Shown one piece after another: positions 36,301 through 48,300 of a DNA stretch of 64,000 nt. Under the pieces are notes generated by a model that saw only the letters and a list, made by a program, of their open reading frames with translations, was not told the origin of the DNA and searched no databases. The position numbers and the translations under genes were made by a program. The stretch lies in contig VZRR01012907.1 of assembly GCA_013398015.1 (NCBI GenBank), positions 17,681-81,680 of the forward strand, in the 5' to 3' direction. The first letter of the stretch is position 1. Every line of letters starts with the position of its first letter. Origin of the DNA: Oreocharis arfaki. Lineage: Eukaryota > Chordata > Aves > Passeriformes > Paramythiidae.

Positions 36301-39300
36301 GCCCGGGTGAGCTCCATGTCACCGAAACTGCCAGCGGAGATCCCCGCACCGGGACACGCTTCCTCCGGGGTTTCCACCACTCGGGGGGGGTCAGAGGGGT
36401 GACCAGAACTGAGCTCTCAGCCAGGAGTGTGGTTGGGGTCCATGGCTAATGTCACTGCAGCGGGCAGTGAGTGCTGGCTGACCCCCCACAGCCTCGACCT
36501 CGCTGCTGCGGGGAAATCAGGCCCCACTCTTACTGCAGTTGATGGCGCAGGGCTGGGGTGGAGGCACAGCCTGGCCCCGGGTCCCGCCTTGCAGGGGCCA
36601 TGCACGCTCCGGGTTCCTGTGGCAGAGTCCCCTGCACCCCTCAGGGACCTGGGAGGCCAGAGACCAGAGGCAGTGCTGCCTGGAGAATGGGGTCCTGAAT
36701 CAACTGCAGGATGTGATGTTGATCCTCTTCTGCTGAGTGAGCTCAGGCAAGTCAGATCCCCCTTCTGACTTCTTCCCCCCTCAGTTTCCCCATCTGCCAG
36801 ATCTCTGCAGACCCCTGTTCCTTTGAGTGCAGCTTCAGAGAAAGGTGCCAGGTCCCAGTACCCAAAATCCAAGCAGGAGACACCTAGGGTCAAAGTAGCC
36901 TGACTCTCTGTAGGGGCTGGAGTTCCCTGAGGGGGTACCTGGGGGTCTGGGAGGGTGCGGAGGGGTTTACAGGGCTGTGGGGATCAGGGAAGTCAGGGAG
37001 TGTTGTTATGCTCTGGTTCCTGATGTGGATGTGAGGGGGATGCAGAGCCCCCCCCACTCTGGGGAGGGCTCCCAACACCCATGGGGAGCTCCCAACCCCC
37101 TCAGTGGGATTTATGAAGCTAATTGTTTTTTCTGCCCCATTAAGTGGAGGAGAGGGGGAGGGTGTGAAGAGCCCTGGCTGTGCCTGTGCTTTCCTCACTG
37201 CTCGTATCTCAAGTCACAGCATGAGGCTGGGGCTGGGAGCACCAGTGCCACAGAGCCCCCTCAATGCCAGTGACCTGCTGATGTGGGGTGTAGGACCCGC
37301 CCTCAGTGCAGGCCCTGCATTTCCTTCCCTCCCACAGGAGGAAGGGGACCGGGCAGACCAGGACTTGCTTCCATCCAGGGTGGGCTTCAGGCTGGCAGTG
37401 GGGATCTGGCTGGACCACCCTGGCAGGGACATGAGTATCGGAAGCCCTGGCTGGTGCCCGTGGGTCTGGCTGCTGCATGGGCAGGTGTCTGTGCTGGTGT
37501 GAGACAGGTGAAACAGGAAGAATTCAAAACCGTCCAGCTCCAACAGCAACCTCTGCTGAGAAATGTGCTGGGGGTACTGATCTGTATGGGGCTCAGTGCC
37601 TGTGCTGGTGTCCGTGGGTCTGCTGTGACCAGCAGCGATTGTGTGCCATCATCTCCCCCCAGGCCCGTGGCTCTGGCTGGGTCGAAACTGCCTTTCTGAG
37701 GGGCTGCAGTTCTGGGCTGTGCTGGGCTGGCTCCTCTGCCACCCTGGCTGCCCAGATTTGGGCCCAGTGGAAGCTGCTCTGAGCGTTGCCTGAGCCGGCC
37801 GTGGCAGGGCTGAAGCGGCTGAGGCTTCTGGCCAGGAGAAGAGGAGGGAAGGGGCAGCATCCGGCATCATGCCAGGCCAGAGGGACTGGAGGGATGCAGT
37901 GCTGGACGGGCTGTGCCGCCGCACCCGTTGGTGCACGCGGCTGTGGGGCCGTCACCCCACTGCAGGGCTGGCTGCACCGCCAGCCTCTGGCCGTGAGCTC
38001 CTGCCAGGGCTTGGTGAGTGTGGGCACGAGCTGATCCGTGGGGGCAGGGATGGTCAGGTACCCCTGTCCTGCCACGCCATGCTGTGCCGTACCATGCCAT
38101 GCTGGGGCAAGCCCTGTGTGGTGAGTGATGGGGCAGTGGGGAAGGAGCCAAGAGGCGTTGCCGTTGCTTCAAGGAAGGAATTACTTATTTCCCAGCCTGC
38201 AGGGACGGAGTCTATCTTGCCAGGGCTGCAGTTAACTCTCTGCCCTCCGCGGCTGGGCTGGCGAAGTTGTCCCTGGTGCCACCATCCCGGTGAGGACCCT
38301 GCCCCACAGCATGGCTCTTGATGTGAGAGAGAAAAAAGGACAAAAATAGGAGGTTTGGTCAATGAAAGGCAGAGCGGGGCAGGCGTGGGTGTCCTTTCTG
38401 GGGATGGCGCCGGGGTTGCTGGGAGCAGCTGTCCCGGCGCCCCACAGTGAGACCCACATCGGGACGTGGTTCCTTTGGGGAGAGAGAACAGGGCGGTTTG
38501 GAGGGCACTGGGTCCAGGCCCAGTGCTGAGGAATGGCCTCTGGTGTCACATTGTGGGCTGTTTTGGGGGTCCCTGGTGCTGTGTTTGGGGATGTGAATCG
38601 TGGTTGGGGGGCTCTGCGGGCATCTGGGGGGACGCTGGGGGATACCAGGGACAGGGGTGGAGGCCGNNNNNNNNNNNNNNNNNNNNNNNNNNNNNNNNNN
38701 NNNNNNNNNNNNNNNNNNNNNNNNNNNNNNNNNNNNNNNNNNNNNNNNNNNNNNNNNNNNNNNNNNNNNNNNNNNNNNNNNNNNNNNNNNNNNNNNNNNN
38801 NNNNNNNNNNNNNNNNNNNNNNNNNNNNNNNNTCGGGGCAGCGCGGCCGCGCCCGGCACCGCGGCATCGGGGCATCGGGGCGGCTCCCGCGGGCCTTCCC
38901 ATCCTCCGCCCCGGCAACCCCATCCTCCGCCCCGGCCCCCGCCCCGCACCTGCAGTACGGCCGGGCCACCCTCCGCGGGGCTCCCGAAGCTCCGGTGCCC
39001 CCGGACGTCGGCGCTGACCCCGGGGCTGCCGAGCGGGGGGCTCCGAGCCGGGGCGCGGGCGGGGCGGGGCGGAGCGGAGCATCCCCGCGCACCGCGCCGT
39101 GGTCCGGGTCCATCTCCCGCACCCTCCCGGTGCAGGCGCTTCGCCGGAGCCGTGCCGGGCCATCCCGTCCCGGGTGGGTCCCATCCGCCCACCGGCGCCG
39201 CGGAGCGCGGCAGGACGGACACGCTGCCCTTGAGCATCCCCGTCCCCGGGAGCTGCCGCGGGGCTGCCTCCGGGTGGGTTCGGTATGGGACCGTCTGCAG

Positions 39301-42300
39301 GAGCTGGGAATGGCTCTGGGTAAGATGGAGGGGATGGAGCACAAAGCAGGGGGTGAGTTTTCCCCCAGAGTGACACTGTGACATGGCTGCCCCCTGTTTG
39401 GGGGTTCAGGGGGGCACTCGAGGTGCCAGGGCTCGGCTATGCTCCGGGAGTTTGTGCTTGCTGAGGGGCCAGTGGTGCTGTGGCTGAGGCTTTCTTTGCT
39501 GTGCTGCCTATGGTATACACGTACCAGTTTGGGGGATCCTTCAGTGCACCAGCCGTGTGCCCCATAAGAGAGTCAGAGACACCCTCACAGTGTGCAGCTG
39601 GCTCCCCAGTCTCACCCCATGGTTTTAGTGATTTTGGGATGTGACCTTCCATGTTGTCTTTCCTTTGCACGGGGTTGCCAGGGAGGATTTGGAGTCACCT
39701 CCTGCCTTGGCTTAACCTCTGACCCTGTGCCCCTTTCTCTGTTGCCCTCTGGATGCCTGGGGCAGTGGGGGTGTCACATGCATGGCTTGGAGAGCATTTG
39801 GGGTTTCACTGCATGGCACCAGAAGCCAAACTGAGACACCCAGCACTACATGTAGCCCCAGCCGTGTGCCTGTAGGACACAGCCCTACGAAGCCTGGCCT
39901 CACTCCTGGCACTGCCTGCTGCCAGGTGATGATGCCAGGCTGGGAGAGGAACTTTGCTGCAGGCTCTGGGGTGGGGATTTCCATCCCAGTGGGAACTCAC
40001 CCTAGGCATAGGGCTCGTGGTGAGATATGGCTTGGAGCTGAGGAGCTCAGCAGCGCATCTGGGTGCATGATCCTATTGAAATGCCTTCCTGGGCAGCAGC
40101 ACCTGCTGGCTCTGTCCCAGAAGCTGCTGTGGGGACACAGGGGGATGTGTCCATCATGGCTCTGGCCAGTCTCTGATGGACTCCTCCCTGATGGAAAGAG
40201 CAGGACACACAGTGCAGGTCTTACGGTGCTGGAGCTGCATTTGTTGCTCCCTCTTGAGCTTGGGGCATTGGACAGGGATGGTGGTGGCTGTTGCTTTTGC
40301 TCTGCCGCTGCTGTTGGGGCTCTGGTGTTTGCTGGGCTCCTCTTGCCCCTCAGTGGCCCTAATGTAGAGAAGCAGGCATCTCTCATAGAGATGGGCTGGC
40401 TGCAGCTCCCATCTCTGCTCCCCACTCCTATGCCAGAGCTTGTCACAGAATCATGGCGTGGTTTGGGTTGGAACGGACCTTAAAATTGATCTCGTGCCAT
40501 TCCCTGCCGAGGGCAGGGACATCTTTCACTAGCCCAGGTTGCTCCAAGCCACATCCAACCTGACCTTGAACATTTCAGCAATGGGGCAGCCACAGCTTCT
40601 CTGGGCAGGCTGTTCCAGTGTTGTCTCCCCCAGGATCTCACAGGCCCTTGGAGGCTGCAGGGCCTCACTGACCTACTCAGCTGCTGACCTGAAAGGGGCT
40701 GTGCTCATCCTGCTGGAAGGTGCTCCATGCCCGTCTGTGCCAGATTGCCGTGGGCACAGCCCCACACTGTGGAGCCAGCCAGGCCTGTGGGGCACCCAGG
40801 CAGCTGCTGCCCCAGTATGGTGCTGACTGACGGCCCTGCAGATGGGCTTCTGCACACTCGGCTGAGCCCTGGCATGGAGCAGCCACCTCAGCACAGCAGC
40901 AGATCCCGGACCCGCTGCTTGTGGCTGCTGGGGGCTGGAGAGGGGCAGCAGGGTGCAGTGGGTGGGCACCACCTGAGGAAGGGTGGATGCTGTGGGGCAG
41001 CTGGTTTGTTTATTCCAGCATTCCTGCCCTTTCTGACAATCCTGACCCTCCTGCAGGGTCAGAGCAGGTTGCCGGGGATTTGTTGCCAGCTGTGGTGCTG
41101 CCAGCCCTGGGGCGTGGGTGCTCACTTTCCGTGCTGTGCACATCCTTCCATCCCTGCCAAAGCTCCACAGAGCCTTCATGGGGAGATGCAGGATCATTGA
41201 GCACCGGAGGGACACGAGCCCATGCCAGCCTGGGCTGGAGCCAGCCATGGGCCCTGCATGACACGTCCCTGCCATGGGCACTACCAGGAGCTGGTTTTTG
41301 CCCCGGCAGCCCCTGGAGCAGGGAGATCCCGTGGGTGGTGGGACCCATTGGGCTGGGCAGGGGTCTGACGCTGTCTCTCTCTCACAGCTGGGATGAGAGC
41401 AGCTCCATCAGCAGTGGCCTCAGCGATGCCTCCGACAACCTCAGCTCGGAGGAGTTCAATGCCAGCTCCTCGCTCAACTCCCTGCCCTCCACCCCCACCG
41501 CCTCGCGCAGGAACTCGGCCATAGCGGTAGGTGCCAGTGGCACCCGGACTCTTCCTGGCACCTGTCCTGGCTTGGTGCCACCACCTCGGTGGGAAAGAGG
41601 GGAGGGAGGGTGCCGGTGTGAGGAAGCAAGGATGGCACAGGGTGTCTACTGCATCTTTCTCCCAGCTGGCTGATGCTCTCTGGGGATGGGTTTAGCGTGG
41701 GTGCCAGGAGTGCCCCTGACTCCGCTCTGCCCCCAGCTGCGCACGGACTCGGAGAAGCGCTCGCTGGCGGAGAGCGGACTGAGCTGGTACGGTGACGGTG
41801 ACGAGAAGGCACCCAAGAAGCTGGACTACGACAGCAGCAGCCTCAAGATGGAGCATGGCTCCTCCAAGTGGCGGCGGGAGCCCTCGGAGGGTGGCGAGGA
41901 GGGGCCCAAGGGTGGTGAGCTGAAGAAGCCTGTCAGCCTGGGCACCCCCGGCTCCCTCAAGAAGGGCAAGACTCCTCCGGTGGCTGTGACCTCACCCATC
42001 ACCCACACAGCCCAGAGCACCCTCAAAGTAGCAGGTAAAAACAGTTTGGGCAGGGTCCAGCTCCTTTGATGGGGAGAAGGTTGGGTGGCATCTTTGTGTG
42101 CCTTCCCCAAGCATGTTGGCCATGGGATGGCCTGTGGCTGTGCTCAGACCCAGGAGCTGGATGCGGGCTGGAAGGGGAGGCAGGGCTGTGTTGTGGGCTG
42201 CAGGTAGGTTGGAATCTGTGCCTGCCCTGTGGTCTCATATCTACGCACCAGGCTGGGGGGCCATTGAGTGCACCATCTGGCATGTCCCTTCTCTGTCGCA

Positions 42301-45300
42301 TCCCTGCATCTCTGGTGCCCATGTCCTGTTTGGGCTCATTCACTTCCAAATGTCCCCAAAGGCTCCTGGGACACCAACCTGTCATTTCTTGCCACCAGGC
42401 AAGCCAGAGACCAAAGTCACCGACAAGAGCAAGCTGTCAGTGAAGAACACGGGCCTGCAGCGCTCCTCCTCTGATGCCGGCCGTGACCGCACCACTGACG
42501 CCAAGAAGCCGCCATCAGGGCTTGCACGCCCCTCGTCCTCCAGCTCCTTTGGCTACAAGAAACCTGCTCCTGCCACTGGCACGGCCACTGTCATGCAAGC
42601 TGGGGGCTCGGCCACGCTCGGCAAGATCCAGAAGAGCTCTGGCATCCCTGTTAAGCCAGTCAGTGGGAGGAAAACAAGCCTCGATGTCTCCAATGCACCT
42701 GAGCCTGGGTTCCTGGCCCCAGGGGCTCGCTCCAACATCCAATACCGCAGCCTGCCCCGGCCGGCCAAGTCCAGCTCCATGAGTGTGACCGGGGGCCGCA
42801 GCGCAGCCCGGCCGGTCAGCAGTAGCATTGACCCCAGCCTGCTGAGCACCAAGCAGGGCGGCATCTCGGTGTCACGGCTCAAGGAGCCATCCAAGGTTGG
42901 CACTGGCCGTGGCACACCAGCCCCTGTGAACCAGACAGACCGTGAGAAGGAGAAGGCCAAGGCCAAGGCAGTGGCACTTGACTCCGAGTGCAGCACGCTG
43001 AAGAGTGCCAGCTCACCTGAGAGCACCCCAAAAGCCCAGGCCAACCTCCCGCCAGCAGCCAAGGTGGCCGAGCTGCCCCCTACACCTCTCAGGTATGGTC
43101 CTTCTGCCTCCGAGGGCAGCAGGTGCCTGGCACTGCTTTGCCCAGCACTAGTACCTGACTCTCACTTGTTTTCTTACCCATTTTCCACCTCCAGAGCGGC
43201 TGCCAAGACCTATGTGAAGCCTCCCTCACTGGCCAACTTGGACAAGGTCAACTCCAACAGCCTGGACTTGCCCTCTTCCAGCGAGCTGCACACCCCACAC
43301 ACTGCCAAGCTCCAGGAGCTGCACCCGGCCGGCGGGCACCTCGCACCCTGCTTCAGCCCCAGCCCTGCCCCCATCCTCAACATCAACTCGGCGAGCTTTT
43401 CCCAGGGCCTGGAGCTCATGGGTGGCTTTAGTGTCCCCAAAGAGGGCAGGATGTACCCCAAGCTCTCTGGCCTTCACCGCAGTATGGAGTCCCTGCAGAT
43501 GCCCATGAGCCTGCCCAGTGCCTTTTCAGGGGGCAGCACCACCACTCCCGCCCCTGCTGCTGCACCCCCTGCCAGCACAGAGGAGGAAGAGGAGGAAGAA
43601 GAGGCAGGAGAACTGGGCTGGAGTGGGAGCCCCCGGCTCACGCATCTGGACAGGTATGGCGAGAAGGAGGGCGGGAGGCTGCTGTGGCACCTTCATGGGC
43701 TTACATCACTCCCTGCTGTCCTGCCATGTCCTTTGCCTGCTTCAGAGTCTCTTCCTGCTACATTCCTAGGGAAAAGTTCCCTGTTCCTGCAGCTCAATCC
43801 CCATGGTTCCTTCCCTAGTCTGTGCAGGGATGTCACTGATCTTTCCTTCCCTTCCAGTGCCAACCGCGACAGGAACACGCTGCCCAAGAAAGGGTTGAGG
43901 TAAAAGAGCCCAAATCACTTTTGGATGGTGCTGGGGCGGGAAGGGAGGGCACGTGGGGTGTTCCAGGGCAGTGCCCCCGAACCAGGGAAGCTGGGCCTCA
44001 GTGCAATGGGCAGGAACTGGACAGTGCTGGTCGATCTTACCGTGCCTGTCTGCGGCTCCCCAGGTACCAGCTCCACTCCCAGGAGGAGGCCAAGGAGCGG
44101 CGCCACTCACACGCAGTCAGCGGGCTCCCCGAGTCGGACGAGCAGCAGGAGCTGCCCTCGCCCCCCGCCCTCCCCATGGCGCTGGTCGGGAAGGGTCCGC
44201 TCACCAGCATTGGTCAGTGCCTTCCGCTGCCGGCCCCTACCCTCCTGCTCCCCGTGCTCCCTGCGAGATGTGCTGGTGCTCCCCTGGGCGCTGCTTGTCT
44301 CCTTGACACCACCAACACCAGCACCTGGTGTTTCTGGTGCTAGACTGGGACCAGGAATGTCCATCACCTCTGCTTCAGGGCATCTCAGCCACCTTTGGGT
44401 CTTAGGCCACAACTGCTCCTCTGGGGGTGGCTGGCAGGGCAAGGGGTAAGCCCTGCCCTGATCTGACCAGGACCTGCATGTTCCCGGAGGGTTTGGGGGG
44501 TCCAGGCAGACAGGTTGGGGCAGCAGGCTCCACTCCTGCACCTGCAGATGTTGGGCTGTGGTGCAGTGGTGCCCACTTAGCCCTGGGGCAATGGATTTGT
44601 TTCTCAGCCCTGTGATTACCTTGGTGCTGGTGTCCAGGTCTTCCCAGCATCAATCTGCCTTTTAGCTTTCCCCAGCCCCTCCCTGCTTTGGGACCACAAT
44701 CCCTGCTTCCTCACTGCATCACAGCTCTCGTGGATCGCTCCCAGTCCTGCTTCCCCATCCTGATGCCAGGTCCCCAGCGTCACTCTGACCCTGCTTCCTC
44801 CCCGCTTTCTCCTTGCAGTGAGCCCCACTGCCACCGCAACCCCGCGGATCACCCGCTCCAACAGCATCCCCACCCACGACTCCACCTTCGAGCTGTACAG
44901 CACCTCCCAGATGGGCAGCACCCTCTCCCTGGCCGACAAGCCCAAGGGCATGATCCGCTCAGGCTCTTTCCGGGACCCTGTGGACGATGGTGAGAGTGTG
45001 CTGCGCTCCTGCCCAGGCAGAGCAGGCTGCAGGGGATTGGTGGGGCTCCCTGCACCTTTGTCTACCTACTGGTGCTGCCATGGCATTGTTGGCTGGGTCG
45101 GTGTGTCCCGTTCCTGTCAGAGCAGGGACAGCAGCCCCGAGGGGCCTTGTGGACTCTGTGCTGGCATCAGCCCTGACCCCCATGGGTACCCAATGTCCTT
45201 GGGTTGCACCTAGGGTGCTGTGACACTGGGGAGGAGGGGACCCAAGTAGACAGGGAGGGCAGCAGAGCCCCCAGGTTCCCCAGAGAGGAGGGTGTAGGGT

Positions 45301-48300
45301 ATTCCCTGCCATGTGCCCAGGGAGGCCACCAGGCATGCACTGAAAAATGGGCAGTGCTGAGCAGCTGCCATCCCACCCTATACCTCCCCCAGGCCGCCTC
45401 AGAGCCCTCCACCACTGAGAGCCCTGTCCCCAGCTGTGCCCTGAGCTGTAGCCCCTGGGTGCTGCTCTCCAGGGCACCCTGACACCCTGGGTTTTCCTGT
45501 GTTGCAGTTCACGGATCAGTGCTGTCCCTGGCCTCCAGCGCGTCCTCCACCTACTCCTCCGTAAGAGCCGCCTCCATGCTGCGCTGCTTTGTGCATGGCT
45601 AGGGGGGTCTGGGTGGGACTGTGGGGGCTCTGTGCATGCCTCTGCCTGGCGCTGAGCCTGTCTGTGCCTTGCTGCCTCCCTGACTGCCTCCCTCTGTCTG
45701 TCTGTCCCTCTCTGCTCTCGCGCTGCCAGGCTGAGGAGAAGATGCAGTCTGAGGTGAGCCCACACCCTCTGCTCATGCCTGCCCCTGCTCCCAGTGAGGG
45801 TGAGTGCCTGGCCCCTCTCATCCCTCCGCTCTCTCCCCACAGCAAATCCGCAAGCTGCGCCGGGAGCTGGAGTCCTCGCAGGAGAAGGTGGCCACGCTGA
45901 CGTCCCAGCTGTCTGCTAACGTGAGTCCCCTTGGGAGCCCCTGTGGGACACCCCGCTCCATCCGTGCAGGGCATGGGACTGGTGCTGGATGTGCCCATGG
46001 GACATCCGATTTCCCCTTTAGCCTTCCGCACCCCACACCTGGCAGTGGGTGCTCACCTGTCCATGGGTGTTCGCCCAAATGGGGGGGCTCACCTGTTTCT
46101 CCACTTCTCCCAGGCCAACCTGGTGGCAGCCTTCGAGCAGAGCCTGGTGAGCATGACATCCCGCCTGCGGCACCTGGCTGAGACCGCCGAGGAGAAGGTG
46201 GGTGCATCGCGGTGCTCAGTGGGGCTCGGGGGTGCTGGACTTGGGCGATTGTCCCGAGGGCGCTCTTGAGGTGGGCTCTGCACCATTGGGTTACACTCCA
46301 TGGCTCCCAACTCTGCTGCCCCAGGACACAGAGCTGCTGGACCTGCGAGAGACCATTGACTTCCTGAAGAAGAAGAACTCAGAGGCTCAGGCTGTGATCC
46401 AGGGTGCTCTGAATGGCACTGATGTCACCCCCAAAGGTAAGGCATGATGCTGCAGCCCTTCCTGAGCTGGGGTGCTCCTGCTGGGACTGGCACACGGCCC
46501 CCGGGCACATCCTCTCATGGGGGAAGTTCATCTGGAGGAAGGGTGCCCTGGGCAGCAGTTTTTCCCCACCTGGGATCCTTGAGTATCTGAAAACAGGAAT
46601 GGACAGCCAGAGCTGTCACCATAGGAGGTCACAGTCCTGGCATGTAGGGGAATGGGTTGTTTGTCAGCCTTGGGAGACCTCCTTGCCAGGCCCTTTGCCA
46701 ACAGGCAGTTTTGCCTGCTGATCTTGACTTTGTTTCCGTAAGTGCTGTTTCTAGCCCCAAAACCCCAGTGTGAGTGCAAGAGGCTGTCAGGGAGATGGCC
46801 GGGGACAGCAGCAAGATGATATGTGCCCTGGGCATCTCTGTGGCAGCACCCATGTCTGAGCCCCATGTCATTGTTACAGGGTGGCTCTAAGAGCTCAGAA
46901 GGTGTTGGGTGGGACAAGGCATTGGGTGTAGTGAGGGGGGGCCCTAGGGTGCCCTGGCGTTGGGGCAGTTGCAGGTGGCTGATCCCTCCTTTCCCAATCT
47001 CTTCTGCTTCTCTGGCGGACCCCAGAGCTGCGCATCAAGCGGCAGAACTCTTCTGACAGCATCTCCAGCCTCAACAGCATCACCAGCCACTCCAGCATCG
47101 GCAGCAGCAAGGACGCTGACGCCAAGAAGAAGAAGAAGAAGAGCTGGGTGGGTTGGATGGGGCACTGGCAGAAGAGGGGCTTGGGGAGCCACTGGCAGGG
47201 TCTGCTCAGGGTCAGCCCCACAAACCAGCTGCTATCAGTCTGCCTTAGCCTTGTGGTGTCGGTGCCCCCTGGGGACAGCAGTGGTGAGGAGCCTGTAGCT
47301 GCCATGGATTTGTGTCTTGAATTGATGGCTGGGACTTCTCCAGCCCCTTCAGGAGTTTCCCAGCCCTGGCCCTGCATGCTTGCTTCCTTGTGTATTGCCC
47401 CATGTCTCCCTCCTGCGCACTCAGGCTCTGACTGTGTGGAGGGCCGACACCTCGGCCAGGCAGCCCCTTCCCTGCACCAGGCAGCTCTGAGCTGGATGTG
47501 TGATTAAGTCTTGCTTTGTTTTGTTTCTCTCCCCCTATGCTGACCTCAACCCTTTTTTTCCAGGTGTACGAGGTAAGTCCCACGCTGTCCCCTCCACCAC
47601 ATGCTGTGCCCAGCCAGGGCCCTTGCTCCATTTCATGGGATGGTGCTCATACACTCCCCATCCCATCCATCCCAGTGGCACTAACCCCAGCACAGGCCAT
47701 CCTGGGTCCCCAGACAGGCTGTGCCCACCTTGGCTGCTTCCTTCAATGTTAAGGACAAACGTGCACCCACAAGGAGGGGGTTGAACTGCCCGAAGGCAGC
47801 AGGAAAGGCTTGGATGGGACCTGTCCCGTGGATGGGAACAGTCCCCTGCTTGCCTAGGGAAGGCAGGTACTCTCCTGACTTCCTGTAACTGGATATTTTG
47901 GGATGGGGACCTTGGTGCAGCCCTGCCAGTGGCACTGAGGTGTGGCACTGCCCATCTCTGCCTCTCCAGGGCTGCCTTATGTGGTCTGAAGTGGCTCTGT
48001 CCCACCAGCACCCACACAGGTCTCAGTGCTCCCCTGCTTCCACCATCAGCAGAGCTGGATACCCACTTTGTTTACACTGAAATGCAATGCTTTTGCTTTT
48101 GGGAACACCCTAGAGCAGTCTGCTGGTGCCTATGAGGATTGGGACAGATCTGCGTGTTCTCCATCCCTTCTTCCTCCCACCTTCCCTTGGAGCAGGCCCT
48201 GGCACTCCAGGGCACGTGTTGTGAGCCCAGGGTGCCCGTCCTGCTGCTCTCCCCCCGGCTGGTGGGACCCGGCTCCAGTTTGGTCCGTGTGCAGTGTCCA

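Larger units (their letters stand above)
31140..41387 (+). other. NAV1: NAV1 intron 3, with internal CpG island
   Basis: 10.2 kb. It contains the CATGC repeat at 32857-32901, a 17-bp repeat at 33330-33390, small CpG-richer patches at about 33430-33620 and 35270-35470, the sequencing gap at 38667-38832, a strong CpG island at about 38833-39320, and a CR1 at 40443-40645. No exon of the long isoform is recognised inside it. Confidence 0.85.

Noticed and set aside
39309..39319. ATG at 39310 as the start of the alternative exon
   Set aside because: It would leave phase 1 at the donor and not match exon 4; the ATG at 39285 leaves the required phase 2.
38232..39384. Long open frames on both strands around 38.2-39.4 kb
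   Set aside because: They read straight through the 166-bp N run and owe their length to it and to CpG-rich composition.
42098..42398. A 5' extension of the exon 6 frame from an ATG at 42098
   Set aside because: The sequence before 42399 is intron 5: exon 5 ends with a proper donor at 42034 and mammalian NAV1 joins exon 5 to exon 6 exactly.
44860..44880. RSNSIP in exon 10 as a third SxIP motif
   Set aside because: The residue at the Ser position is Asn, so it does not fit SxIP.
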